A stretch of 64,000 nucleotides of DNA from Acidiferrum sp963771295 (GCA_963771295.1 CAVYTB010000004.1:138628-202627); one strand, 5' to 3'; positions 42,269 to 50,782 are shown, counted from the first letter of the stretch. Numbers and translations: made by a program. Notes: generated by a model not told the origin, from the sequence alone.

Positions 42269-42414
42269 GCGTCCTCTCCGCTATCTTAGCGGAAGAACGC
42301 CCTTTCCAGTTCCGGCTGAGGCAAGACAAAAGGACCTATTACCAACAGCGTTTGTGTGGGTCAAGCGGAGATTCAGTGGTTCACAGTATTAAGGAAACGG
42401 GGAGTACAGAGCAT

Positions 42415-42663
42415 TCATCGCGGCCAGATATTCTTTCCATGGACCCTATCCGAGCTGCCGGGCAACAACGTCCTTCTCAGCTTATCTTTCATTCCGTCCG
42501 TTAAACTCCACGTGTGCTGGCAGGTTCCACCAATTGCCTTTATGTCTATGTCTTGCTTTAGCCTCTCTTCGATCTCCAGGCGATCAAACGAGCAACTCTG
42601 TGCACCAAGTTTCCAGCACTGAGGATCGGGACAATGCAAACTGAGATGGAAGGTGTTCCTCAC
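42415..42663 (-). CDS. Possible small Cys-containing protein
   Basis: 82 aa from a GTG start. The sequence SLHCPDPQCWKLGAQSCSFD, then EIEERLKQDIDIKAIGGTC and HTWSL looks like a compact metal-binding protein (Cys pairs plus His) rather than noise, and the C-terminus is charged. No good ribosome-binding site is visible and I recognise no family, so confidence is low. Confidence 0.4.
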   Translation of the reverse strand: MRNTFHLSLHCPDPQCWKLGAQSCSFDRLEIEERLKQDIDIKAIGGTCQHTWSLTDGMKDKLRRTLLPGSSDRVHGKNIWPR

Positions 42664-42766
42664 ATTGGCGTCGACTCTGGATGTGGAGCTTGAGTCTGTC
42701 CGTGACGGGCGTCACGCGGATTGACGCATACATCCCGGAGATGCAGGATGGTGTCAGAGGTCGGCC

Positions 42767-42994
42767 ATGCCCCAGCCACAATTGAAACGGGATTATGTTG
42801 TGATGACTGTTTCCTGCGGGAACTGCCAGCAGGAGCAGCTAGTTCATATACAGGCTCGCACTGGAGCTTGGTCAACGGCCCATCAATCAGTTGAGTGTCT
42901 GAGATGCGGCCAACACTTTGAGGTAATGCTTCCCGACGCCATTATCGGTGGTCCATTTCTGCCGCGTGACATTTCCTCGGCTCAAGCAAAATGA
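42767..42994 (+). CDS. Small zinc-ribbon protein
   Basis: 75 aa with two CxxC knuckles: SCGNCQQEQLVHIQARTG and ECLRCGQHFEVMLPD, a typical zinc ribbon with about 25 residues between the pairs. AGAGGT lies about seven bases upstream. Its stop overlaps the start of the next small gene (ATGA). The role is unknown. Confidence 0.65.
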   Translation: MPQPQLKRDYVVMTVSCGNCQQEQLVHIQARTGAWSTAHQSVECLRCGQHFEVMLPDAIIGGPFLPRDISSAQAK

Positions 42995-43263
42995 CCCACA
43001 CCAAGCCGCGGCCGATCTTCAAAGTAGATTTCTCGGAAAAGAAAGATGACCCCTTGGACTTCGCATTTCGACACTGTCGAATCATGGAGAGCGACGGCGC
43101 GCGGCTTGTGCGTACATTCACCGGCAAAGTGCCGAGGTCTCAATCGACCCGTAAACGGGTGCGACAGGACATTGCTCGCTGGTGTGAACTCCATCCCATG
43201 CGGCTGCCCAAAGATGGCGGAGCCGTCGTACTCGATCTCGACTACATATGGAAACCCGTGTGA
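42991..43263 (+). CDS. Small protein of unknown function, coupled to the zinc-ribbon gene
   Basis: 90 aa, basic, with FKVDFSEKKDDPLDFAFRHC, VRTFTGKVPRSQSTRKRVRQ and a C-terminus VLDLDYIWKPV. No family recognised. The four-base overlap with the zinc-ribbon gene is the main evidence that it is real. Confidence 0.5.
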   Translation: MTHTKPRPIFKVDFSEKKDDPLDFAFRHCRIMESDGARLVRTFTGKVPRSQSTRKRVRQDIARWCELHPMRLPKDGGAVVLDLDYIWKPV

Positions 43264-43418
43264 TGTGCGCAGACGGAACCCTGTGCGGTAGGACCACTTC
43301 GGAAAAACCTAACCGACTGAAAGGACGAGGCGTCGACAGCCGACCAGAGAAATCGTGGGTAGTCTTTTCGGGCTGCTAGAAATTGAACTTGTTTGGTGTT
43401 GGCGCTTTATTTCTTGCC

Positions 43419-43724
43419 ATGAAGATCGAGCTGATGGCTGCCGCAAATGGGGGAACTAGAATCCCTCGATCCGAAGCGGCTAGTACTGGACGAGTGTCGC
43501 CCTGTCTGGACGTGGAGCATATAGCTTTGATTGAGGTCACATTAGGACAAAACGGCTATCCGATTGAATCCGCGGGCGCGCTGCTAGGGGCCGAAAACGG
43601 GGCTGTCGCTCTGTCATTCCCGTCGCTGAATATTGGACAAGAGGTAGTAATATTACTGAAGAAAATACCTGATATCGCGATGTTCGTTCTGAATTTGAAG
43701 CACCGCTCTAGAGACTTCAACTGA
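43419..43724 (+). CDS. Doubtful small ORF
   Basis: About 101 codons. The part ALIEVTLGQNGYPIESAGAL and NIGQEVVILLKKIPDIAMFV has a plausible alternating beta pattern, but there is no ribosome-binding site and no family match. Listed because nothing else explains this stretch. Confidence 0.25.
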   Translation: MKIELMAAANGGTRIPRSEAASTGRVSPCLDVEHIALIEVTLGQNGYPIESAGALLGAENGAVALSFPSLNIGQEVVILLKKIPDIAMFVLNLKHRSRDFN

Positions 43725-43806
43725 TTGATTTTGCTGTACTAACTTCTCCATTAGCCTCGTGGAATCGGAAATGCATACCATACCAACCGAGTAGCATCCC
43801 AAACGG

Positions 43807-43989
43807 ATGTCAATAAGACGTCGATTGGAGAAGGCCATGCTCGAGTCCACATTCCATTTCTTCACCGTAACGCCGGACGGTCCTTCGACAAAGATCTGCA
43901 CGATGAAGTGTCCCCGCTGCGGAAGCACAGCAGCCAAGACTAATCCCGAAGAACGATTCAAGTGCGAACGTTGCGGTTGGAAATTGTGA
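43807..43989 (+). CDS. Small protein with C-terminal zinc ribbon
   Basis: 60 aa (or 50 aa from the second ATG). The C-terminus CPRCGSTAAKTNPEERFKC followed by ERCGW is a clean CxxC...CxxC zinc ribbon. The N-terminus has no recognisable fold. A ribosome-binding site is weak. Confidence 0.45.
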   Translation: MSIRRRLEKAMLESTFHFFTVTPDGPSTKICTMKCPRCGSTAAKTNPEERFKCERCGWKL

Positions 43990-44035
43990 TTCACGAAGCC
44001 TCTCAAAACACTTCTTTCGACCTCGGGCGTGGCGC

Positions 44036-45118
44036 CTAATATTTCAGTTGGTTTAAATCCTCGCCCATTTGGGCTGACGTGCTTGGAATCACGACCTGAA
44101 CCAGCGTTCCGGGATTGGTATTTTCCAGCTTTAGTTTCCCGCCAAGTTCACTCACGCGTTGCCTGATTCCGCCGATTCCAACGCCGACGCTTCCGGGCTT
44201 AAACTCCGTCAAACGTTTTGGGATGCCTTTGCCGTCATCGCGAACCGATATGGTCAGGTGACCATTGGTCTGTGCTAACTCGACGCGGGCCTCGCGTGCC
44301 CCAGAATGCCGGAAAACATTTGTCAGGGCCTCCTGAACAATGCGATATACCGCATTTTCGAGTTCCGGCGCAAAGCGACGAAGTTGAGGTGGCTGTATTT
44401 CGAGCGAGGTCTTAATCCCGCTGCGCTTTGTGAGTCCCTCCAAGTACCAGCGTAGAGCCGATTCGAGCCCCAGTTCGTCAAGTAAAGGCGGATGTAAAAG
44501 ATGAGAGATGGTCCGTACCTGTTGCAGTGCGTCCTGAATTAACTTGCTCGCCTCTTCTGCTTTCTCCCGTGATTCGGCAGCCCGAATTCCATCCACGATC
44601 ATCTTGGCAGCAGTAAGTTCTTGACCTAAACCATCGTGCAACTCACGCGCAAGGCGGCGTCTCTCTTCATCTTGCACCGTTAGCAGCCGCTTGGAAAGTT
44701 GTCGCATATCGCTATCGATTATTTCGAGTTCACGGGCCTTACGATGAAGTTCAACAAAAACTCTGACTTTGGCTCGCAGCAATTCCGGAATAATTGGTAC
44801 CGAAATGTAGTCGACCGCTCCATGTTCATATCCTTTCAATCTATCCATATCCGTCATATGGATACCAGAAATGAAGATGATGGCGGCTTTCTCGAAGCGC
44901 GGATGCCTGGAGATCATGTCTGCCAGTTCAAAGCCGTCGAGTTCAGGCATGCAGACATCAATGAGAACAACTGCGACATCGTTCTTTAGCAGGCACTCAA
45001 GGGCCTCATTTGCTGAATGTGCCTTGATCAAATTCTCGCCGAGCTGACCAAGGATGGCCTCATAGCTGAGCAATTTGCCCGGCTGATCATCCACCAGTAA
45101 GATGTTGACTTTTTCCAT
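44036..45118 (-). CDS. Receiver-HisKA_3 histidine kinase (NarX/DegS-type)
   Basis: 360-aa cytoplasmic protein: an N-terminal receiver (NILLVDDQPGK; phospho-acceptor Asp54 in VVLIDVCMP), then a HisKA_3 dimerisation domain (EERRRLARELHDGLGQELTA, His161) and a HATPase domain (VYRIVQEALTNVFRHSGA, DDGKGI, GVGIGGIRQR). The receiver's usual conserved Lys-Pro reads SVP, so the lysine is missing. No transmembrane segment; input is presumably phosphotransfer from another kinase. The ATG used has GGAG six bases upstream; one two codons earlier would touch it. No cognate LuxR-type regulator is adjacent. Confidence 0.9.
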   Translation of the reverse strand: MEKVNILLVDDQPGKLLSYEAILGQLGENLIKAHSANEALECLLKNDVAVVLIDVCMPELDGFELADMISRHPRFEKAAIIFISGIHMTDMDRLKGYEHGAVDYISVPIIPELLRAKVRVFVELHRKARELEIIDSDMRQLSKRLLTVQDEERRRLARELHDGLGQELTAAKMIVDGIRAAESREKAEEASKLIQDALQQVRTISHLLHPPLLDELGLESALRWYLEGLTKRSGIKTSLEIQPPQLRRFAPELENAVYRIVQEALTNVFRHSGAREARVELAQTNGHLTISVRDDGKGIPKRLTEFKPGSVGVGIGGIRQRVSELGGKLKLENTNPGTLVQVVIPSTSAQMGEDLNQLKY

Positions 45119-45395
45119 GGACATCTCCGGCCTTCATCGTCATCTTAGTTCCTGTTTTCAAATCACACAGAAGGAAGTCCTTTAAACGAGATGGGTTCTA
45201 GGTGAGTTCCTGCGCTTCTGAAAATATCGAACCGAGGGATGGTCATATGAAGACCTCCTGGCCAAAAAGTCCGTTTACCGTGTGCGCGACTAGACAGGGA
45301 TGGTAGACCTGAAGCTTACTTACTCCACAGATGCCGTCGAAACAAGACGAGGACGCGACTTATATCGTGTGCACACAAGACCTGTCACGATCACA

Positions 45396-45590
45396 TCAAC
45401 CGAGTTTCGGTGGCGCTACAATTATCGAAACACTGTCGACAGTTCTGTGATGAAAGATGAGATATTCGCCGGGGAGAGACAAACCAAGCCGCTGCACTTG
45501 TGCCTTTGCGTCATCAAGCGTGAACGCCGATTCTTGCCAGCTGAGCTTACAGCCATCGAACTTCCGATAGATGTGGAACGAGGGAGTCAT
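45396..45590 (-). CDS. Small conserved-type protein of unknown function
   Basis: 64 aa: FHIYRKFDGCKLSWQESAFT, LDDAKAQVQRLG and PGEYLIFHH. This looks like the short FHVYR...A..RV..L....PGEY.IF proteins frequent in Acidobacteria (from memory, not checked). The frame opens 45 bases further upstream; the Met directly before TPSFHIYR is preferred. Confidence 0.5.
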   Translation of the reverse strand: MTPSFHIYRKFDGCKLSWQESAFTLDDAKAQVQRLGLSLPGEYLIFHHRTVDSVSIIVAPPKLG

Positions 45591-45790
45591 AGCCGAAATC
45601 ATTAGCACCATGCTGAAAGATTGTCTATCCGCCAAGGTACAATCCCTGATTTTCGGTACCCACAGTACTCAGTATTTAAATGGCCTGCCCGGCTGGATTC
45701 TAGTTGTCATGGTTCTTCCAGTACTCGTTATTAGCGCCTCCGACCGCCGCGACATCTAGAAGCAGACCTCCGCCGTGCTATAAGTTTGAG

Positions 45791-45934
45791 ATGTCCAAAA
45801 TAGTCGAGCGATGGTTGCTGTTCGAATACGTGGGTCGCGAGCTGACGCTGCTGTCGAGGCCCTTCGAGACAAAGAAACAAGTGGAAAAGGCGCGTGAGAA
45901 ATATCGTGAGCGTTATACGAACCCCATCTTGTGA
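45791..45934 (+). CDS. Small conserved-type protein of unknown function
   Basis: 47 aa, SKIVERWLLFEYVGRELTLL then FETKKQVEKAREKYRERYTN. It resembles short acidobacterial proteins with a WLLF..EG..L..IS.PFETKKQAEKAR.KY..R pattern. An upstream extension of the frame has no such resemblance, so the internal ATG is taken. Confidence 0.45.
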   Translation: MSKIVERWLLFEYVGRELTLLSRPFETKKQVEKAREKYRERYTNPIL

Positions 45935-45963
45935 AGGACTTCGTGGCGTAGCAATATTGTGGC

Positions 45964-46071
45964 ATGAAGGAACGCCTAACGAAAGCACGTGCAAGGTGGC
46001 GAAGGCTGGTTCCCGAGCAGGCGCGTAGCGGACAGAGTGTGAGAGCGTTTTGTCGTGAGCACGCAAGATGA
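45964..46071 (+). pseudogene. IS66-like accessory OrfA remnant
   Basis: A 35-codon frame, RARWRRLVPEQARSGQSVRA followed by FCREHAR, matches the start of IS66-type TnpA proteins (RRWRELIEEQ..SG.SVREFCRE). A stop follows at once and no TnpB/TnpC is nearby, so only the 5' tip remains. Confidence 0.55.
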
Positions 46072-46280
46072 TCGGGCTGCCAACAGGAACGCGTATCTGG
46101 ATTGTGGCCTCCCGCATCCGATCCAGCGAATAGACGCTGTCGGAAACGGTGGCGCGGCGGGCTTCCAGTCGCCGGAGAGCCGAAACATATTCACCCAGAG
46201 GCTTCAGCGCACCGCTACAGGGACAGTCTACCTTTCCGCATGGCAATCCGAGGTCACACATGATGGCTTACCTTTCCCAC

Positions 46281-46850
46281 TCACTGAATCCGATACCCCG
46301 CTACTAAGAGAACCTTGTCCGCATACGCGTTGGTCGGGTCTCCAAATCCATTGTAAGCGTGAAGACCCTCACGAAGTCCGTAGCGCCGAACGTATTCAGC
46401 GAGAATCTTCGAGCCTGCACGCACGTTCGTCTCCGGGTCGAGGAGTTGCTGCCGGGTATACTGGCGCCAAACGCGCCAGTTCACTTGCGTCGGCCCTACT
46501 GCGTCTTTACTCGACACGGCGTTCGTCCGACAAGTAGACTCGACAAAAATGAGCGCCGTGAGGATTCGGATGTTCAGGCCAAGGTCAACCGCGCTACGCG
46601 CCGTGGCCGGAGCCAGGTCCCCTCGGCAACCGTAGGAACGGAAGAGCTTCCGTGCGATGTGTTCCACTCGGTCGTATTCCTTCTGCTTCTGCACGCGGGC
46701 AAATTCCGCGCGTATATCCTCGGGAGAGTAGGCGTGCGCGTAAAGAGGCTTCGGAGCCGCGCCCGGAGAGAGCAGACCAAACGGGAAGAGGCCCCCAATC
46801 ATCAGTAGGCTGCTGAACGCTAATCCGTGAGCCTGTCTCGTTCTTTTCAT
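46281..46850 (-). CDS. Lytic transglycosylase (SLT/VirB1-like)
   Basis: 189 aa with a signal sequence (GLAFSSLLMIGGLFPFGLLS). The SLT domain: ILTALIFVESTCRTNAVSS with catalytic Glu104, AVGPTQVN, NVRAGSKILAEYVRRYG and LHAYNGFGD. It cleaves peptidoglycan between MurNAc and GlcNAc. AGGAG lies six bases before the ATG. Such small enzymes often accompany conjugation or phage entry functions, but no other transfer gene is in the window. Confidence 0.88.
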   Translation of the reverse strand: MKRTRQAHGLAFSSLLMIGGLFPFGLLSPGAAPKPLYAHAYSPEDIRAEFARVQKQKEYDRVEHIARKLFRSYGCRGDLAPATARSAVDLGLNIRILTALIFVESTCRTNAVSSKDAVGPTQVNWRVWRQYTRQQLLDPETNVRAGSKILAEYVRRYGLREGLHAYNGFGDPTNAYADKVLLVAGYRIQ

Positions 46851-47243
46851 TTCGGCTCCTGTACCACGCTCATAAGCCTAGATTTTGCGAGCACACTGGC
46901 CAATGGGTCAGCTGTACCTTCGGGTTGGGCTGGGCGTACTACGCCGGGAGTAGTACCCCGTCTTTGAACTTTGGCGACTAAGCGAGGCGCCTTGACCGGC
47001 AGGGACCGTAAATGATTGGGCTTACAGTCGTTACGGCCCCGAGGCCGGTAAGGGTAGGCTTACGCCCCTCGAAGGGTGGATCGGCTGGGCAAGGGGCTTC
47101 CCAACCTATACCTTGGCACCGAGCTTCCGCGGTTCAGTTCGGGCAGTAACAAGGACAGGTCCGGGATGGAGTGAACACAGCTTTGTCAGCCCTACGGATT
47201 GCCGATTGGATTTCTGTTTGGTAGCGCATATGAAAGGCCCTCA
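46851..47243. other. Hairpin-rich intergenic region
   Basis: About 390 bp without a convincing gene, but with several strong inverted repeats: GTACTAC/GTAGTAC (46936-46956), GGGaCCGTAA paired with TTACGGcCCC around 47010-47045, and GTAAG/CTTAC nearby, plus two GGGCTTAC/AGGCTTAC copies. It lies upstream of the transglycosylase and at the 3' side of the pentapeptide gene, so it may be a structured leader RNA or an attachment region. Confidence 0.4.
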
Positions 47244-47666
47244 TCACAACCTCCGCTCACCGAAAACCTTACGCTCTGGAATGTCTGTGCCCTCGTTGAC
47301 CAGGGCATCAGTAAAATCCGCAGACGAGTGCCGTCGGCTCAAACCAATTTCAGCTCGGTAGAGAGAACATTCCCGGAGATCAGCACCTCGAAAACTCGCA
47401 CCGGCTGCGAAGCTGAACGCAAGCTCTGCGCCGCGGAGTGATGCCTTTTGAAAATCTGTCCGGTATAGGCGAGCCCCGAACAGATTCGCGCCTTCCAGAT
47501 TCGCACCGAATAGCGACATCCCGCTGAGGTCAACGTGCATCCACTGCTTGCCACGAAGGTCCTGGTTGTACAAGTCTCGAGCAGGAATGCGATCGATCTC
47601 CTCGCCAAGGACGTTGCGAATGATCACGATAGGTGCTGGTGGTTTGTTTGCGCTGAAGGGCCACAT
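47244..47666 (-). CDS. Pentapeptide-repeat protein
   Basis: 140 aa. Pentapeptide repeats of the A(D/N)LxG type run through the middle: ANLEGANLFGARLYRTDFQK, ASLRGAEL, ASFRGADLRECSLYRAEI. They predict a right-handed quadrilateral beta-helix. The N-terminal part (VIIRNVLGEEIDRIPARDLY) is a separate short beta segment. The start overlaps the integrase stop (TAATG), so the two are co-translated. Some such proteins mimic DNA, which would fit a mobile element, but there is no direct evidence here. Confidence 0.82.
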   Translation of the reverse strand: MWPFSANKPPAPIVIIRNVLGEEIDRIPARDLYNQDLRGKQWMHVDLSGMSLFGANLEGANLFGARLYRTDFQKASLRGAELAFSFAAGASFRGADLRECSLYRAEIGLSRRHSSADFTDALVNEGTDIPERKVFGERRL

Positions 47667-48964
47667 TACTTTTCTCCAAGAATCACGAGCAATTCCTTGA
47701 GACTTGCCAGTTCGGCGTTCAGCTCTTCCTGCGTTGGGCTAGGAGCTGGCTCCTGGAAGAATGCTGGATCCAAGTCTTCGTCACTAGCGACGTACGCGGG
47801 CGACGTAGGTGCCTCAACAATGCCTGGAACATTCAGCCTAGGCTTGCGACGCACCAGGCTGCGCTTTACGACGATCTCAGCTTTGGGATCTTTGCAGGCT
47901 GGCGTCTTTGAAGGAGAAGCGGATTTGGTACGCGAGGAAGACTTGGCCTTCGAGTTGGACTTTGGCGGTGGAACCTCCACAAGTCGAACATCAAAACCGA
48001 GACCAGCTCCTTCGACTCCTGCCCACTCCTTGCGAAGCTCGACATTTTCTGCCAGTTTGCTGTAGCGATCGGAGATCGATTGGCCAGCGTGACCAATCCA
48101 GTAACGCAAAATGTCTTCCGGTACGTAGCGTTCGCGAAGTCTCGTTGTGCGGAAACGGCGAAAAGAATGGAAGCCTTTGACACCAAGTTTGCGCAGGCGA
48201 TTTCTCGCGGTCTTCAAGTGCATGGGGCCACCACGCTTGTTCTGAAACAAGAATGAACCCGCCTTCCGGTCGTTCTTGCCAGCAAACTCGGCGATCTGAA
48301 TATTCAACCCTGGGTCCAAGTCCACGGTGCGGTTCGCAGCTTGCGTCTTTAAGCGTGGCTGTTCCTGGCCACGATAAATGCTGCTCTGCACTGTGATTGC
48401 CGCCGCGTCCTGATTCCAGCTCGTTTGGCCATCGGCGTCTCCAACGTGAATTGCCAAACACTCCGCTATTCGTAACCCGCTGCCCGCCAATACTGCGTAA
48501 AGCAAACTCTCCTGAGCGGTAGACGCATTCTTGATAGAACGCTCTACGTCTTCACGGGCAAGGCTGGGCTGCGTCTGCTTGCCGATCGACGGCGCGTCGA
48601 TGTGCCTGTAGTTCCACTGGCGTGGGAAGATCGGATCGCCATTGCCGTCCACAGCGCTAGCCACCACTTGCTTCGCGGTTGCCACGAGTTCGCCGATGGT
48701 CTTGGCTGACAATCCCTCGCCAACCAATTTGGTGACGAGATCGCGCAATGTGCCACTGTTGATGTCAGCCAGTGGCTTTTCGGCGCCGATCATCGGGACC
48801 AGGCGTCGGACGTAGCTCGTGAACGCGGAAATGCTCGCTGGTGAAAGAGGCCTGCGACGTTGCGTTACAAGGCCAGCCAACCATCTCTGCGCCTGCAAGC
48901 CAAAAACATACGAGAGAGCCTCTAGTGGGTGAGAAACAAATGGTATTGTGCTGTTAGTCTGCAT
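47666..48964 (-). CDS. Tyrosine recombinase/integrase (second element)
   Basis: 432 aa. SAM-like core-binding domain (SISAFTSYVRRLVPMIGAEK), then the catalytic domain with GSGLRIAECLAI (Arg), RLKTQAANR (Lys), FHSFRRFRTTRL (HxxR), YWIGHAGQSISDRYSK (His and nucleophilic Tyr). A C-terminal extension of about 110 residues is basic, then acidic, and probably disordered; it is unusual for the family. GAGGTG lies nine bases upstream of the ATG. It probably drives the element that ends near 55.2 kb. Confidence 0.92.
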   Translation of the reverse strand: MQTNSTIPFVSHPLEALSYVFGLQAQRWLAGLVTQRRRPLSPASISAFTSYVRRLVPMIGAEKPLADINSGTLRDLVTKLVGEGLSAKTIGELVATAKQVVASAVDGNGDPIFPRQWNYRHIDAPSIGKQTQPSLAREDVERSIKNASTAQESLLYAVLAGSGLRIAECLAIHVGDADGQTSWNQDAAAITVQSSIYRGQEQPRLKTQAANRTVDLDPGLNIQIAEFAGKNDRKAGSFLFQNKRGGPMHLKTARNRLRKLGVKGFHSFRRFRTTRLRERYVPEDILRYWIGHAGQSISDRYSKLAENVELRKEWAGVEGAGLGFDVRLVEVPPPKSNSKAKSSSRTKSASPSKTPACKDPKAEIVVKRSLVRRKPRLNVPGIVEAPTSPAYVASDEDLDPAFFQEPAPSPTQEELNAELASLKELLVILGEK

Positions 48965-49029
48965 ACGAGATTCACCTCGTGTGTTGATTAGGAGGCGGAG
49001 CCAGTTGACGCTGGCTTCGCTTCCGCCTA

Positions 49030-49200
49030 CTACTTCGTTTCTTTTACAAACTTCTCAATCAGAGCGCGAATCACAGAGCTACGCGTTGCCAACGGATATG
49101 CTTTGGCGCGTGCTTTATCAAAAGCGTCCAACTCTTTGTCCGTCATCAGGAACGGGACACGGTTTTCACTTTTCTTCCCTTCGCTTTTTGGTGGACTCAT
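49030..49200 (-). CDS. Ribbon-helix-helix DNA-binding protein
   Basis: 56 aa. After a charged tail, NRVPFLMTDKELDAFDKARA forms the beta-strand and first helix, and LATRSSVIRALIEKFVKETK the second helix with the TRSSxIRxLI signature of CopG/Arc-type repressors. AAAGGA lies about five bases before the ATG. Placed between the integrase and the minus-strand early genes, it is a good candidate for the element's repressor and may bind the dyad at 51.13 kb (inference). Confidence 0.75.
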   Translation of the reverse strand: MSPPKSEGKKSENRVPFLMTDKELDAFDKARAKAYPLATRSSVIRALIEKFVKETK

Positions 49201-49301
49201 GGGTTTCCTTTCTGCGTCAACGTGTGCCTATAAGGCTGTGCGGACACAATAGCATGCCGGCATGTGCTGACAAAAGTAACCAGTTGTCTGGCGTACTTTG
49301 C

Positions 49302-49505
49302 TCAGCTGTCGATGTCTTCCGCTTCCAATGGTTCATCACATCCGCACACCGCGCCCACTTCGACATCACATCCACACTGCCAGCACTCGACAAAGCGAAC
49401 CCACTCCTGACGCTCAGGCACCCAAGTCTTGCGGGAATTCGGGCACCCGGTCTCGTGGCATGGGTGCCCGTTGATAGATAGCATTTCGCATTGGTCGCAG
49501 ATCAT
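49302..49505 (-). CDS. Small Cys-rich zinc-binding-type protein
   Basis: 67 aa: ICDQCEMLSINGHPCHETGC, then ECWQCGCDVEVGAVCGC. Eight or more cysteines and a His suggest two zinc sites. Proteins of this form (CxxC-MLSING-xxCHExGCPN) are frequent in phages and mobile elements. AGGAGG lies eight bases upstream of the ATG. Confidence 0.75.
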   Translation of the reverse strand: MICDQCEMLSINGHPCHETGCPNSRKTWVPERQEWVRFVECWQCGCDVEVGAVCGCDEPLEAEDIDS

Positions 49506-49735
49506 GGACGCACCTCCTGCACTTTGCGCGTGTTATCCACTGCCAGGTCTATCTGTGCCTCGTGCCCGTTCGCCTGCAAGCGGTCGCGCATGTCTCCGGC
49601 ATCGTGCCAGAAAGAGAAGATGGAAACGTTCTGGGCACTGCTGCGCGAATCCTTCCAAACAACTGCCCAGAGGTATGGACCATGTCCTGCTTGCTTGTGG
49701 ATGGTCTGCTGGATGGTGCCGTCTGGTAGCGTCCG
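49502..49735 (-). pseudogene. Small ORF without start codon (possible readthrough or frameshifted gene)
   Basis: A 77-codon frame, TLPDGTIQQTIHKQAGHGPY, then LWAVVWKDSRSSAQNVSIFS and FWHDAGDMRDRLQANGHEAQ, looks like a real small protein. It has no ATG/GTG/TTG in its first 40 codons. It is in the same frame as the gene before it, directly after that gene's TGA. An ATG overlapping that TGA is one base out of frame. Either a one-base indel broke it, or it is read through TGA or by +1 shifting. Its stop overlaps the start of the Cys-rich gene, as expected for a working operon. Confidence 0.5.
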
Positions 49736-50782
49736 TCATGACTGCACCTCCGCCTGTGCTGCTAACCGTTCTAGCTCTGGCGCTATCCGCTCAATCTCCG
49801 CCAACGAAATGACATGGCAACCAGCGGTCAAAGTGCCGTCCACGTTTATGCGTTCAATTGCGTATTGCCCGAGGTGGAGGGTGTGACCATTGCGTTGGTA
49901 AGCTTCGCCTTTGGCAACGACCGCACGAACGAAACGCAAACCGCGTAAGGCGTGGGACACGGGCACTCGCGCGCCTTTGGATGTTTCCACCTCGCCTACG
50001 GCATACTGCGCACTTTCGTCGGCTCCGAATGTGCGAACGCGTAGCATGGTAGGAACGTTACAGAGGTAACCAACGTTCTCACCATTGCGCCAACGTTCGA
50101 TCTTTGTCCGCTCAAACTCCGCTTGCTCTTCTCGCTGTTTGCGCGTCTCCTCTGCTTTCCTTGCGGCAGTCTGTGCTTCACGCCTCCTGATCTGCTCCAT
50201 CTCTTCAGAGTCAAGAGCAGGGACACGGGGCAGTTTCGGCGATTTGATCCGGAAGAATGCGCAATAAGCTTTGCATTCTGCCTGTAGGGAGATCGCGGCC
50301 GAGTGCTCATACTCTTTCTTCCATGATGAGCGGGCACGGGCAGATGAGTGGATTGCCGATTGGATGCGGGACAGATGATCCGCTAGGTTGCGCTCATGCT
50401 GATACGCGTCTTCTGGCTTGCTGTAACCGAAGTGAACTTCTGGCACATGGAAGACCAGAGCAGACGACGGAATAGAAGAACGAACAGCAGAGCAGTGAGC
50501 GGAAGTAGTAACCGAATAGGTTCGCGTGGTGAAGAGCACGGCATCTCGTTTGCCGTTCGTGACGTGACGCGCAATCGGGAAGTGTGAGCCGTAGGAATAG
50601 ATGGTGTCGCCTGAGAAGTAGAGCGAACCATTTGCATTCCTGGCAGAGTCTTGCGTCTTGTGAAACCAGAGGTGAGGTATCTCACCACTGGGAAACACTT
50701 CACGGCGCCGCTTGCGTGCCTTTGCGTTAGTTATGACTGATGCTGTGTTGCCATTCGGAACGTGGCCAGTAGAGGATGCCAT
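49736..50782 (-). CDS. Mobile-element protein of unknown function
   Basis: 348 aa. The N-terminal half contains LWFHKTQDSARNANGSLYFS, DTIYSYGSHFPIARHVTNGK and RTYSVTTSAHCSAVRSSIP, a pattern I associate with uncharacterised phage/plasmid proteins in which SYGSHFPIA is highly conserved. A charged coiled coil follows (EEMEQIRRREAQTAARKAEE), then a beta-rich C-terminus (RTFGADESAQYAVGEVETSK). No enzymatic motif seen. Its start overlaps the upstream gene (TGATG). Confidence 0.75.
   Translation of the reverse strand: MASSTGHVPNGNTASVITNAKARKRRREVFPSGEIPHLWFHKTQDSARNANGSLYFSGDTIYSYGSHFPIARHVTNGKRDAVLFTTRTYSVTTSAHCSAVRSSIPSSALVFHVPEVHFGYSKPEDAYQHERNLADHLSRIQSAIHSSARARSSWKKEYEHSAAISLQAECKAYCAFFRIKSPKLPRVPALDSEEMEQIRRREAQTAARKAEETRKQREEQAEFERTKIERWRNGENVGYLCNVPTMLRVRTFGADESAQYAVGEVETSKGARVPVSHALRGLRFVRAVVAKGEAYQRNGHTLHLGQYAIERINVDGTLTAGCHVISLAEIERIAPELERLAAQAEVQS

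Noticed and set aside
45731..46261. Minus-strand frame beginning MCDLGLPCGKVDCPCSG
   Set aside because: The Cys-rich start is tempting, but the frame runs antisense through the IS66-like remnant and a small plus-strand gene, and its C-terminal two thirds are Arg/Leu/Ser-rich without fold signals.
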